64,000 nt of DNA from Actinomycetota bacterium (GTDB taxonomy: Bacteria > Actinomycetota > Acidimicrobiia > Acidimicrobiales > Ilumatobacteraceae): contig CP064997.1 of the NCBI GenBank assembly GCA_016700055.1, positions 806,001-870,000 on the forward strand, written 5' to 3'. Every line of letters begins with the position of its first letter. The first letter of the stretch is position 1. A model generated the notes under the pieces. The model was not told the origin of the DNA. It did no database searches and saw only the letters and a list, made by a program, of their open reading frames with translations. The translations under genes and the position numbers were made by a program. Of the stretch, positions 15,555 through 25,079 are shown one piece after another.

Positions 15555-16112
15555 ATGCGCATCTGGACTCGGGTGGTGCTCGCGGCCGGCGCGGCCCTGT
15601 GCCTGGCCCCGGCGGGGGCGGCCTCGGCCGAGCTGTCCGGGCCTTGCACGGCGACGGGGGTGTTCCAGACCGGCGTCGGCGACGAACCGATCACTGTCGA
15701 CGCCACCACGATCGGCGAAGAGGTGGTCACCGTCGCCCTCTCCGACACCGTCGCCTGGACCGGCACGGTGACGCCGACGGCGACACCGCGGGAGTACTCC
15801 GGCAAGGTTGCGGTCGACCTGCCGTGGCCGCTCGGCGCGTACACCGTCGACTCGTGGCGCGGGTCGAGCGACGCCGTCGCCAACGAAGGCCTCGAGGAGT
15901 ACGACCTGCCGTCCGTCACGCCGCGCGGCGTGGTGTTCAGGGTGGAGGGCAGCCACTCCGAGCCCGGGGTCAGCTGCGTCGGCCACGTGAACCTGCAGGT
16001 GGAGGGCAGCGTGTTCAAGAGCCCGCTGACGCTCGCCAGCCTCGCCCTGACCGCGCTCGCCGGCGCGGGTTTGGCGGCGGTGGTGGCACCGACGTTCGGG
16101 CGGGTCCGCTGA
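15555..16112 (+). CDS. Secreted/membrane-anchored hypothetical protein
   Basis: 185 residues. An N-terminal signal peptide (MRIWTRVVLAAGAALCLAPAGAASA) is followed by an extracytoplasmic beta-rich domain with two cysteines (GPCTATG and VSCVGHV) that could form a disulfide. A C-terminal hydrophobic helix (ASLALTALAGAGLAAVVAP) is followed by a short basic tail. It is thus a single-pass surface protein. The ATG at 15555 is preferred over the GTG at 15543 because GGAGG lies 13 bases before it and only a base or two before the GTG. Family not recognised. Its stop overlaps the next start. Confidence 0.7.
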   Translation: MRIWTRVVLAAGAALCLAPAGAASAELSGPCTATGVFQTGVGDEPITVDATTIGEEVVTVALSDTVAWTGTVTPTATPREYSGKVAVDLPWPLGAYTVDSWRGSSDAVANEGLEEYDLPSVTPRGVVFRVEGSHSEPGVSCVGHVNLQVEGSVFKSPLTLASLALTALAGAGLAAVVAPTFGRVR

Positions 16113-16369
16113 TGCCCACCGGACGCACCGTCGCCGCCGCGGTCCTCGGCCTCTTGCTCGGCCTGTTCGTCGCCGTCGACCTCGTGCTGCTCGGCGTGAT
16201 CTCGCTGAACAGCCCCGCCGTCACCCTGCTCGCCATCCTCGGGATGCTCGGCGGCGCCGCGCTGGTGGCGTGGGGCGCCGGACGCACCGGCACGGTCGGC
16301 ACCGCTTCGGCCGAGCACGCGCCCCCGCCCCCGATCGTCGACGAGCCCCCGCCCCCACCCCCGCTCTAG
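16112..16369 (+). CDS. Small two-helix membrane protein with proline-rich tail
   Basis: 85 residues. There are two hydrophobic helices (AAAVLGLLLGLFVAVDLVLL and a second with LAILGMLGGAALVAWGA), then a cytosolic or external tail rich in proline (APPPPIVDEPPPPPPL). The ATG overlaps the previous stop by one base, so it is translationally coupled to the surface protein and probably works with it. No family recognised. Confidence 0.65.
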   Translation: MPTGRTVAAAVLGLLLGLFVAVDLVLLGVISLNSPAVTLLAILGMLGGAALVAWGAGRTGTVGTASAEHAPPPPIVDEPPPPPPL

Positions 16370-16386
16370 AGGATCACCACACCCGC

Positions 16387-17654
16387 GTTCTCGGTCGGAT
16401 CCGTCGCGCTATGTGTCGGCGAGTTCAAGGGGTGAGCGCGACAGCTCCTGATTGAGGAGGTGTCGCATGGCTCAGATTGGCCGGCCGAGGTTGCGGTTGT
16501 CGGTGGTGTTCCCAGGGTTGAGGGCTCTGGCTCGGGGTGCGACCTGGGTTGAAGCTGCTGCGATCGCCGGTGTCGCCAAGAGCACGTTGGAGCTGCGCGC
16601 TGCCGAGGAAGCTGTGACGGTGTTACGTGATCGCAAGCTCCGCGACGATGCCTTGACGTTGGAGGAACGTGAGGAGATCCGGGTCGGGATCGAACGCAAC
16701 GAGACCAACAGCGCGATCGCTATCCGGTTGGGTCGTCATCGGGGAACGATCGGTCGGGAGATCGCTCGTTGTGGCGGTCGCCATCACTATCGGGCGTTCG
16801 TCGCCCAGGAGCATGCCGATCAGGCCGCATTACGTCCGAAGCCATCATGGACCGAGCAACGACCGTGGCTGTGGCTCGAGGTGCAGGCCTTGATTCGTGA
16901 ACGTACCTGGTCACCCGAGCAGATCGCTGAACGTCTCCGCAGAGATCATCCTGATCAGTCACAGTGGTGGGTGTCGCACGAGTCGATCTATCAGGCGGTG
17001 TTCATCCAGGCCAAAGGCGAGCTGCGCAAAGAGCTCGCCGCCTGCTTGCGGTCCGGGCGGGCGGCCCGCCGGCCGCACTGCGCACGCCGGACACCAGGGG
17101 TCGGATCCCGAACATGGTCAACATTTCTGAGCGGCCCGCCGAGATCGAGGACCGGGCGATCCCCGGGCATTGGGAAGGCGATCTGGTCATCGGCAAGAAC
17201 GGCAACAGCGCCGTGGCAACTCTGGTCGAGCGGAGCACACGGATGGGGATGCTGATCAAGCTCGACGCTCGCACCGCTGCCCATGTCAACGAGCGGATCG
17301 AAGCCAACATCGCCCGCCTTCCAACCCAGCTGGTCCGCTCGCTGACCTGGGACCAAGGAACCGAGATGTCCAGTCACCAAGCATTCAGTGTCGCCACCGG
17401 CGTCGACGTGTACTTCTGCGACCCGCACTCGCCATGGCAACGTGGCAGCAATGAGAACTGGAACGGGCTCGTGCGCCAATTCCTACCGAAGAGCACCGAC
17501 CTGTCCGTGCACACCCAAGACGATCTCGACCACATCGCTGCGCTCCTCAACGGACGCCCCCGCAAGACCCTCGCATGGGATACTCCAGCCGAACGATTCG
17601 CCGAGCTTGTCGCGACCACCGCTTGAATTCGCCGTCACAGATCCGACCGAGAAC
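16387..17654 (+). mobile_element. IS30-family-type insertion sequence, about 1.27 kb
   Basis: Bounded by inverted ends beginning GTTCTCGGTCGGATC (left, 16387) and ending GATCCGACCGAGAAC (right, 17654). With the outer flanks the match extends to CCCGC/GCGGG. Inside the ends, both sides continue with similar sequence (GGCGAGTTCAAG / GGCGAATTCAAG), the left end carrying about 11 extra bases. It encodes a DDE transposase interrupted by a frameshift. Two 49-bp mini-elements in this window (5949, 36581) are built from these two ends. Target duplication cannot be defined with confidence. Confidence 0.85.
16467..17626 (+). pseudogene. IS30-type transposase, frameshifted
   Basis: The N-terminal part begins at the ATG at 16467 behind a strong GAGGAGGT and carries two helix-turn-helix-like regions (EEREEIRVGIERNETNSAIA; RHRGTIGREIARCGG). 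The catalytic part, in the -1 frame, has the DDE residues in PGHWEGDLVIG, LTWDQGTEM and SPWQRGSNENWNGLVRQFLPK-type context (E in SNENWNG). The frame changes between about 17060 and 17095, where one base appears to be missing. Joined, it would be about 386 residues, normal for IS30. No obvious slippery heptamer is seen, so inactivation is more likely than programmed frameshifting. Confidence 0.85.
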
Positions 17655-17679
17655 GCGGGGGCAGTTAGCCTCGCCTGCC

Positions 17680-19752
<2,073 letters not shown>

Positions 19753-19760
19753 CGCCTCAC

Positions 19761-19790
19761 GGGGGGCGCACGACGGGCAGGTCGGCGCCC
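19761..19790. terminator. Possible bidirectional terminator hairpin
   Basis: GGGCGC at 19763-19768 can pair with GCGCCC at 19785-19790 in the 44-base gap between the convergent oligopeptidase and MauE-like genes. The stem is short and there is no U-tract, so this is tentative. Confidence 0.3.
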
Positions 19791-19796
19791 GTTAGG

Positions 19797-20177
19797 TCAG
19801 AACAGCACGGCGACGCCGGCAAGCACGATGAGCACCGCGTTGCGGGCGACATGGCCGGCGCCGATCGGGCTGGCGCTCCACCGGCCGAAGCAGGCGCACG
19901 GCGGCCGCTTGCCCTGGCCGATCCGAACGACGATGAGCAGAGTGAACGCGATCAGGGCCAGCGCGGCGGTGCCGGCGGTGACCGGACGCGCCACCTGGGC
20001 GACGGCGAGTGCGCCGAGCACGATCTCGAAGTAGGGCACGACGGCGGCGACGGGGCGCGGCACCCCGAGGTCTGCGGCCTGCACGAGCCAGGTCTCCCCC
20101 GCGGCGATCTTCGTGCCGCCCGCGACCAAGAAGGCGAGCCCGACGAGCACGGCGGCGACGACCGCGACGACGTCCAT
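19797..20177 (-). CDS. MauE/DoxX-like membrane protein
   Basis: 126 residues, four hydrophobic helices, starting MDVVAVVAAVLVGLAFLVAGGTKI. The motif GKRPPCACFGRW with two close cysteines (CAC) between helices 3 and 4 is typical of the MauE-like group, whose members support disulfide chemistry or periplasmic protein maturation. No methylamine-utilisation genes are nearby. It is first of three - strand genes by position and is probably the last transcribed, 13 bases after the flavin reductase gene. Confidence 0.75.
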   Translation of the reverse strand: MDVVAVVAAVLVGLAFLVAGGTKIAAGETWLVQAADLGVPRPVAAVVPYFEIVLGALAVAQVARPVTAGTAALALIAFTLLIVVRIGQGKRPPCACFGRWSASPIGAGHVARNAVLIVLAGVAVLF

Positions 20178-20190
20178 CCGTGCGGCGCGC

Positions 20191-20685
20191 TCAGCCCGCA
20201 GGCAGGTGAATGCCGGCGACCTTGCCGCGGAAGAAGACCATCGCGTCGCTGATGTCGGCCGAATGGGCGAGCTCGTTCACCCGCCCGAGCACGAACCAGT
20301 GGTCGCCCATCTCGTACACGTGCTCGATCGAACAGTCGATCCAGGCCACCACCCCGGGCAGGATCGGCAGCCCCGACGGCGCCGGCACCCATTCCAGGCC
20401 GTCGCAGCGACTCTCGGAATCCTTCGCGAAGCGCCAGCAGAGCTCGCCCTGGTTGGAGCCGAGCACGTTCACGAGGAAGCGGCCCGTCTCGGCGATGGCG
20501 GGCCAGCTCGTGGACGACTTGCCGGGGAGGAAGCCGACGAGTGGCGGGTCGAGCGACACGGAGGTGAACGAGCCGATGGTCACGCCGCGAGGGTTGCCTT
20601 CGGCGTCGAGGCCGGTGATCACGGTCACCCCTGTCGGGAAGTGGCCGAGAACCTGGCGGAACTGCGCGCTGTCGATGTCGGGCAC
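20191..20685 (-). CDS. Flavin reductase-like (FMN-binding split barrel) protein
   Basis: 164 residues from the GTG at 20685. HFPTGVTVITGLDAEGNPRGVTIGSFTSVSLDPPLV is the flavin-reductase domain signature, and GDHWFVLGRVNEL closes the barrel. It would reduce FMN or FAD with NAD(P)H, usually serving a two-component monooxygenase. No oxygenase component is adjacent. It lies between the MauE-like gene and an MBL protein on the same strand. Confidence 0.88.
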   Translation of the reverse strand: MPDIDSAQFRQVLGHFPTGVTVITGLDAEGNPRGVTIGSFTSVSLDPPLVGFLPGKSSTSWPAIAETGRFLVNVLGSNQGELCWRFAKDSESRCDGLEWVPAPSGLPILPGVVAWIDCSIEHVYEMGDHWFVLGRVNELAHSADISDAMVFFRGKVAGIHLPAG

Positions 20686-20719
20686 GGAATCAACCTTAGG
20701 GTCTGCGACCCGGATCGAG

Positions 20720-21553
20720 TCAGACCTCGACGTTCATCCCCTCACACGCGGCGAACACGTCGACGCCGTTCGCGCGCCCGAAGGTGCGGGCACAGGCCAA
20801 CAGCTCGTCGATGCGGTCGTCGCTGCGAACCGGGTCGTGGTGGAAGAGGGCGAGGCGCTTCACGCCGCACTCGATCGCCACCCAGACGGCGTAGTCGACG
20901 GTGCAGTGGCCCCAGGTGCTCTTCGCGGCGAAGTCCTCGACCGTGTACTGCGCGTCGTGGATCAAGAGGTCGGCCCCCTCGCACAGCTCACGGGCGCCGT
21001 CGGCCAGCAGGAACGACCCGTCGTAGGGCATCTGGTGGTCGCTCAGGTACGTGAGCGTGCGGCCCTTCCAGGTGACGCGGTAGCCGACGGTGTTGCCGAT
21101 GTGGGGCACGAAGCGGCTCTTCACCGCGAACCCGCCGACGTCGAAGTCGTCGTCGGCGACGTCGTTGAACTGGAACGTGCCCGGCAGGTGCGTCAACCCG
21201 ATCGGGAACTGCGGCGGGCGGATCATCGCGGCGAAGACGTCGGCCACCGGGCAGTCGTCCTCCTGCATCGGTGCGTAGATCTCCAGCCGGGCGCCGTCGC
21301 GCAGGGTCGGCACGAAGAACGGCAGGCCCTGGGTGTGGTCCCAGTGGAGGTGACTGAGCAGGCATGTGCCACGGAACGTGCCGTCGTGGGGCTGGCGCTC
21401 ACCGAAGTAGCGCAACCCGGTGCCCATGTCGAACACGAGCGGCAGCTCGCCGGGCGCGTCGACGCTCACGCACGACGTGTTGCCGCCGTAGCGCCTCGTG
21501 TCATCGCCATGGACTGGCGTCGATCCCCTGACCCCATGGAACGTGACGCGCAT
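20720..21553 (-). CDS. MBL-fold metallo-hydrolase (PhnP/RNase Z-like branch)
   Basis: 277 residues. GVRGSTPVHG near the N-terminus, metal motif HLHWDHTQG, later histidines in VPHIGNT and ALFHHDP, and LIHDAQYT point to the phosphodiesterase-like branch of the metallo-beta-lactamase superfamily. The substrate may be a cyclic nucleotide or phosphodiester, but this is not certain. The start MRVTFHGVRGSTP at 21553 is chosen because it begins directly with strand 1; an ATG at 21580 is also in frame. It is transcribed divergently from the hydrolase-UGSC cluster. Confidence 0.82.
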   Translation of the reverse strand: MRVTFHGVRGSTPVHGDDTRRYGGNTSCVSVDAPGELPLVFDMGTGLRYFGERQPHDGTFRGTCLLSHLHWDHTQGLPFFVPTLRDGARLEIYAPMQEDDCPVADVFAAMIRPPQFPIGLTHLPGTFQFNDVADDDFDVGGFAVKSRFVPHIGNTVGYRVTWKGRTLTYLSDHQMPYDGSFLLADGARELCEGADLLIHDAQYTVEDFAAKSTWGHCTVDYAVWVAIECGVKRLALFHHDPVRSDDRIDELLACARTFGRANGVDVFAACEGMNVEV

Positions 21554-21656
21554 GTTCTGCGAGCCCCCGATCTGCCCCACCGTAACGAACGGCCGGCCCG
21601 GGGCTCAACCGGCCCGCTCGTGACCTTCGTCGCAGCGCCGGGCTACGGTCGGCGTC

Positions 21657-22547
21657 ATGGGGGATGCCGGAGCGTTGGACAGCGGTCGAGTGACGGTGAA
21701 CGGCGTCGAGCTCGCTTACCTGGCGGCGGGGTCAGGGCCGCTCGCGCTCTGTCTGCACGGCTTCCCCGACACCGCCCACACCTGGCGCCACCTGCTCCCC
21801 CGGCTCGCCGCTGCGGGGTACCGCGCGGTCGCCCCGTTCCTGCGGGGTTACGCACCGTCGGCGGTACCCGCCGACGGCCGCTTCCAGACGGCCGCGCTGA
21901 GCCTCGACGCGATCGCCTTGCACGACGCGCTCGGCGGCGACGTCGGCGAGGAAGCGGTGATCGTCGGCCACGACTGGGGCGCGATGGCCGCGACGGGAGC
22001 GGCCGTGCACGCACCGCAGCGCTGGCGGCGCGTGGTCACGCTCGCTGTGCCGCCGGGGCCGACCGTCGGCGCCTCGCTGCTCGGCAACCTCGCCCAGTTG
22101 AAGCGCAGCTGGTACATGTTCTTCTTCCAGCACCCTCTCGCCGACTTCGTCGTCGCCGCCGACGATCTCAAGTACATCGACATGCTGTGGGCCGACTGGT
22201 CTCCCGGGTTCGACGCCACCGAGGACCTCGCTCTCGTGAAGCAGAGCTTGCGCGACCCGGCCCACCTGCAGGCCGCGCTCGGCTACTACCGCGCGACGCT
22301 CGGGGCCGGCTACCAGGACCCCGCGCTCGCCGAGCTCCAGGTCGCCGGTGCGCAGTACCCGCCCCAGCCGATGCTCTACCTCCACGGCCGCGACGACGGC
22401 TGCATGGGCGCCGAGGTCGCGCAGGCCGCCGCCGACGATGCGCCCGGCAACGTGAGCGTCGAGATCCTCGACGGCTGCGGCCACTTCCTGCACCTCGAGC
22501 GCCCCGACGACGTCAACGACCGCATCGTCGAGTTCCTGGCGCGATGA
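21657..22547 (+). CDS. Alpha/beta hydrolase (epoxide hydrolase/haloalkane dehalogenase-like)
   Basis: 296 residues. The oxyanion-hole motif HGFPDTAHTW, the nucleophile elbow GHDWGAMAAT with aspartate as nucleophile, the acid in GRDDGCMG and the base His in GCGHFLHLE are all present. An Asp nucleophile suggests epoxide-hydrolase or dehalogenase chemistry rather than an esterase. Its stop overlaps the start of the thioredoxin-fusion gene (ATGA), making it the first gene of a three-gene operon that ends in the selenoprotein. Confidence 0.87.
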   Translation: MGDAGALDSGRVTVNGVELAYLAAGSGPLALCLHGFPDTAHTWRHLLPRLAAAGYRAVAPFLRGYAPSAVPADGRFQTAALSLDAIALHDALGGDVGEEAVIVGHDWGAMAATGAAVHAPQRWRRVVTLAVPPGPTVGASLLGNLAQLKRSWYMFFFQHPLADFVVAADDLKYIDMLWADWSPGFDATEDLALVKQSLRDPAHLQAALGYYRATLGAGYQDPALAELQVAGAQYPPQPMLYLHGRDDGCMGAEVAQAAADDAPGNVSVEILDGCGHFLHLERPDDVNDRIVEFLAR

Positions 22548-24007
22548 CGGGTATCCGCCCGGTGCTCCCCGACGGCTTGGTGGTGGTCGTCAAGCAGGCG
22601 TGTGAGACCTGCCGGATGATCGAGCCCGTGCTCGCGCAGCTCGCCGCGGCAGCCGGCGCGCCGCCGGGGCCGGGCGAGCTCACCGTCTTCACCCAGGACG
22701 ACCCGGCGTTCCCCTCTGCCGTCGCCGCTCACCACGACGCCGACCTGTCGGTGAGCTGGCACCACGACATCGAGACCGTGCCCACGTTGATCCGCGTCGA
22801 GCACGGCGAAGAGGTGGCCCGCACCGTCGGCTGGTGGCGGGCGGAGTGGGAGGCGGTGTCGGGCGTCGGCGACCTCGGGCCGGGCCTGCCCGAGCAACGC
22901 CCGGGATGCGGGTCGATGAGCGTCGATCCCGACCTGAGCGACGAGCTGAACGTCAGGTTCTCCGGCTCCGAGCTGCGCAGCCGGCGCATCCAGCTCGCCG
23001 AGCTCGAAGACGAGGTCGAGGCGCTCTACGACCGCGGGTGGACCGACGGTCTGCCCGTGGTGGCACCGACCGAGGCGAGGGTGCTGCGGATGCTGGAGGG
23101 CACCTCGCTCGCGCCGGACGAGGTGGTCGCCGTGGTGCCTCCCGACCTCGTCGAGGTGACCGTCGAGAAGATCGCCGTGAACGCGGTGCTCGCCGGATGC
23201 CGCCCCGAGTACCTGCCGTTCGTGATCGCCGCGGTGCAGGCGATCTGCACCGACGAGTTCAACATCCACGGAGTGCTCGCGACGACGATGCCGGTCGGCC
23301 CGGTGATCGTCGCCAACGGCCCGGGGACGCGGGCGATCGGGATGGGTTGTGGCGGCAACGTGCTCGGCCAGGGCAACCGCGCGAATCTCACCATCGGGCG
23401 GGCGGTGCAGCTCGTCGTGCGCAACGTCGGCGGCGGCCGCCCGGGCGAGGTCGACCGCGCCACCCACGGCAACCCGGGCAAGCTGTCGTTCTGCTTCGCC
23501 GAGGACGAGCTCGCTTCGCCGTGGACGTCGCTGGCCGAGTCCCGGGGCGTGCCTGCCGGACGCGACGCGGTGACCGTGTTCGCCGGCGAGGGGCCGCGCT
23601 GCGTCGTCGACCAGCTCACCCGCGACGCCGCTGGGCTCGCCACCTCGCTCGCCGCCTGCCTGCGCTCGGTCCACCACCCGAAGCTGCCGCTCGCGTTCGA
23701 CGCCGTACTCGTCGTCGGGCCCGAGCACGCAAACCGCTTCCGTGAGGCGGGGTGGGACCGCGAGCGCGTGCTCGCCGAGATCGACGCCCGCTTGCAGCTC
23801 CCCGGCGAAGAGATCGTGCGCGGCGCGGGCGGCATCGCCGAAGGCGTGCCAGAGGCGTTCCGCGAGCTGACCTTGCCCAAGTTCCGCCCGGGCGGGCTGC
23901 TGCTCGTTCACGCCGGCGGTGGGGCCGGGCTGTTCTCTGCCATCATCGGGGGCTGGGCGAACGGGGACGTCGGCAGCCAGCCGGTCACGAGAGAGGTCGT
24001 TCGATGA
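22544..24007 (+). CDS. Thioredoxin-domain protein fused to a large uncharacterised domain, UGSC-linked
   Basis: 487 residues. Residues ~1-110 are thioredoxin-like: an active-site Cys20-Glu-Thr-Cys23 at the start of a helix (KQACETCRMIEP) and a cis-Pro-like turn (TVPTLIRVE). A linker with GCGS follows. Residues ~160-487 form a domain I cannot name, with stretches such as GWTDGLPVVAPTEARVL, NAVLAGCRPEYLPFV, GVLATTMPVGPVIV, GMGCGGNVLGQGNR and THGNPGKLSFCF. Several conserved-looking cysteines suggest redox or cofactor chemistry. The ATG overlaps the hydrolase stop, and the selenoprotein gene starts 13 bases after its stop. It probably reduces or works with that protein. Confidence 0.82.
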   Translation: MTGIRPVLPDGLVVVVKQACETCRMIEPVLAQLAAAAGAPPGPGELTVFTQDDPAFPSAVAAHHDADLSVSWHHDIETVPTLIRVEHGEEVARTVGWWRAEWEAVSGVGDLGPGLPEQRPGCGSMSVDPDLSDELNVRFSGSELRSRRIQLAELEDEVEALYDRGWTDGLPVVAPTEARVLRMLEGTSLAPDEVVAVVPPDLVEVTVEKIAVNAVLAGCRPEYLPFVIAAVQAICTDEFNIHGVLATTMPVGPVIVANGPGTRAIGMGCGGNVLGQGNRANLTIGRAVQLVVRNVGGGRPGEVDRATHGNPGKLSFCFAEDELASPWTSLAESRGVPAGRDAVTVFAGEGPRCVVDQLTRDAAGLATSLAACLRSVHHPKLPLAFDAVLVVGPEHANRFREAGWDRERVLAEIDARLQLPGEEIVRGAGGIAEGVPEAFRELTLPKFRPGGLLLVHAGGGAGLFSAIIGGWANGDVGSQPVTREVVR

Positions 24008-24020
24008 GCAGGGTCGTGAG

Positions 24021-24542
24021 ATGAACAGGGTCATTCTCGATCCGACGGGTGAGCGCCGGGTCGACACCCGCGAGCTGCTCCCTCGCCCGGCGTCGCTCGC
24101 CGGGTTGAGCGTCGGGCTGCTCGACATCTCGAAGCCGCGCGGCGACGTGTTCCTCGACCGGCTGGAAGTGCGTCTCACCGAAGCGGGCGCGAAGGTGCGG
24201 CGCTACCGCAAACCCACCTTCACCAAGCCTGCGCCGGTGGACCTGCGCCACGAGATCGCCACGCAGTGCGAGGTGGTGATCGAGGCACTCGCCGATTGAG
24301 GCAGCTGCACGTCGTGCAGTGTGCACGACATCGTCGATCTCGAACGCCGCGGCGTCGTCGGAGCGTTCGTCGCCTCCGCTGAGTTCGTCGTCGCTGCCGA
24401 GGCGCAGGCCCGTTCGCTCGGTCTGGCCGACGTGGCGCGGGTGTTCACCCCGCACCCGATCCAGGACCGCACCGACGACGAGATGCGCGAGTACGCCGAC
24501 GCCGCCTTCGCGGCGATCCTGGCCGCGGTCACCGCCCCCTGA
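24021..24542 (+). CDS. UGSC-family selenoprotein with in-frame TGA (Sec93)
   Basis: 173 residues when the TGA at 24297-24299 is read as selenocysteine. The frame from the ATG at 24021 gives 92 residues (MNRVILDPTGERRVD...VVIEALAD). After the TGA it continues without interruption as Gly-Ser-Cys-Thr-Ser-Cys-Ser-Val-His-Asp and then ~65 well-formed residues to the stop at 24542. Sec-Gly-Ser-Cys is the defining motif of the UGSC family (named for it); homologues have either U or C there. Stopping at the TGA would remove the motif and half the protein. The function is unknown, but a selenenylsulfide or thiol redox role is likely. Sec machinery genes are not in the window. Confidence 0.9.
24311..24329 (+). 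promoter_or_regulatory. Predicted bacterial SECIS hairpin
   Basis: GTCGTGCA (24311-24318) pairs perfectly with TGCACGAC (24322-24329) around a GTG loop. The loop lies about 20-22 bases after the UGA, within the 16-37 base window usual for bacterial SECIS elements, and has G at its first position as expected. An alternative 6-bp stem (CTGCAC/GTGCAG) nearer the UGA competes with it but would place the loop too close. Confidence 0.75.
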
Positions 24543-24552
24543 TCCGTCGGCT

Positions 24553-25068
24553 TCAGCCGGCCCAGACCTCTTCGCCGTCGTAGGGGCGACGGCGCGCAGG
24601 GGCGTGGTCGCGCTTCCACACCATCACCCGGCGGCGGAAGTAGCACACCTCCTGGCCGTCCTGGTTGAAGCCCTTCGACTCGACGGTGACGACACCGCGA
24701 TCGGGCCGCGACGACGACTCCTTCACCTCGAGCACCCGCGTCTCGGCGTGGATCGTGTCGCCGTGGAACGTGGGGAACTTGTGCTGGAGCGTCTCCACCT
24801 CGAGGTTCGCGATCGCCGCCCCACTCACGTCGGGGACGCTCATCCCGAGCACGAGTGAGTACACGAGGTTGCCGACGACCACGTTGCGACCCTGCACCGA
24901 CTCGGCCGCGAACCAGTCGTTGGTGTGCAGCGGGTGGTGGTTCATGGTGATCATGCAGAACAGGTGGTCGTCGTACTCGGTGATCGTCTTGCCCGGCCAG
25001 TGCCTGTAGACGTCGCCGACGACGAAGTCCTCGAAGTAGCGGCCGAAGGGGCGTTCGTGAACCGTCAT
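24553..25068 (-). CDS. MaoC-family dehydratase, probable mesaconyl-CoA hydratase
   Basis: 171 residues, one hot-dog domain. FEDFVVGDVYRHWPGKTITEYDDHLF and NHHPLHTND carry the hydratase-2-like Asp/His region, followed by VVVGNLVYSLVLGMSV. This form of MaoC protein accompanies ethylmalonyl-CoA-pathway genes in Actinobacteria, where it hydrates mesaconyl-C1-CoA to beta-methylmalyl-CoA. A methylsuccinyl-CoA dehydrogenase and malyl-CoA lyases within 5 kb support that job. The stop is convergent with the selenoprotein gene, 10 bases apart. Confidence 0.82.
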   Translation of the reverse strand: MTVHERPFGRYFEDFVVGDVYRHWPGKTITEYDDHLFCMITMNHHPLHTNDWFAAESVQGRNVVVGNLVYSLVLGMSVPDVSGAAIANLEVETLQHKFPTFHGDTIHAETRVLEVKESSSRPDRGVVTVESKGFNQDGQEVCYFRRRVMVWKRDHAPARRRPYDGEEVWAG

Positions 25069-25079
25069 GCCCGCCGACG

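Noticed and set aside
17040..17255. Programmed -1 frameshifting in the IS transposase
   Set aside because: No slippery heptamer or downstream hairpin is evident near the switch; a one-base loss is simpler.
20210..22543. A very long + strand open frame leading into the thioredoxin-fusion gene
   Set aside because: It runs antisense to the flavin reductase and MBL genes and out of frame through the hydrolase; the real start is the ATG at 22544 in coupled position.
24300..24542. The region after the TGA as a separate small gene starting at GTG 24321
   Set aside because: It would lose the Gly-Ser-Cys-Thr-Ser-Cys segment, has no ribosome-binding site, and is exactly in frame with the upstream half; the UGSC reading explains everything.
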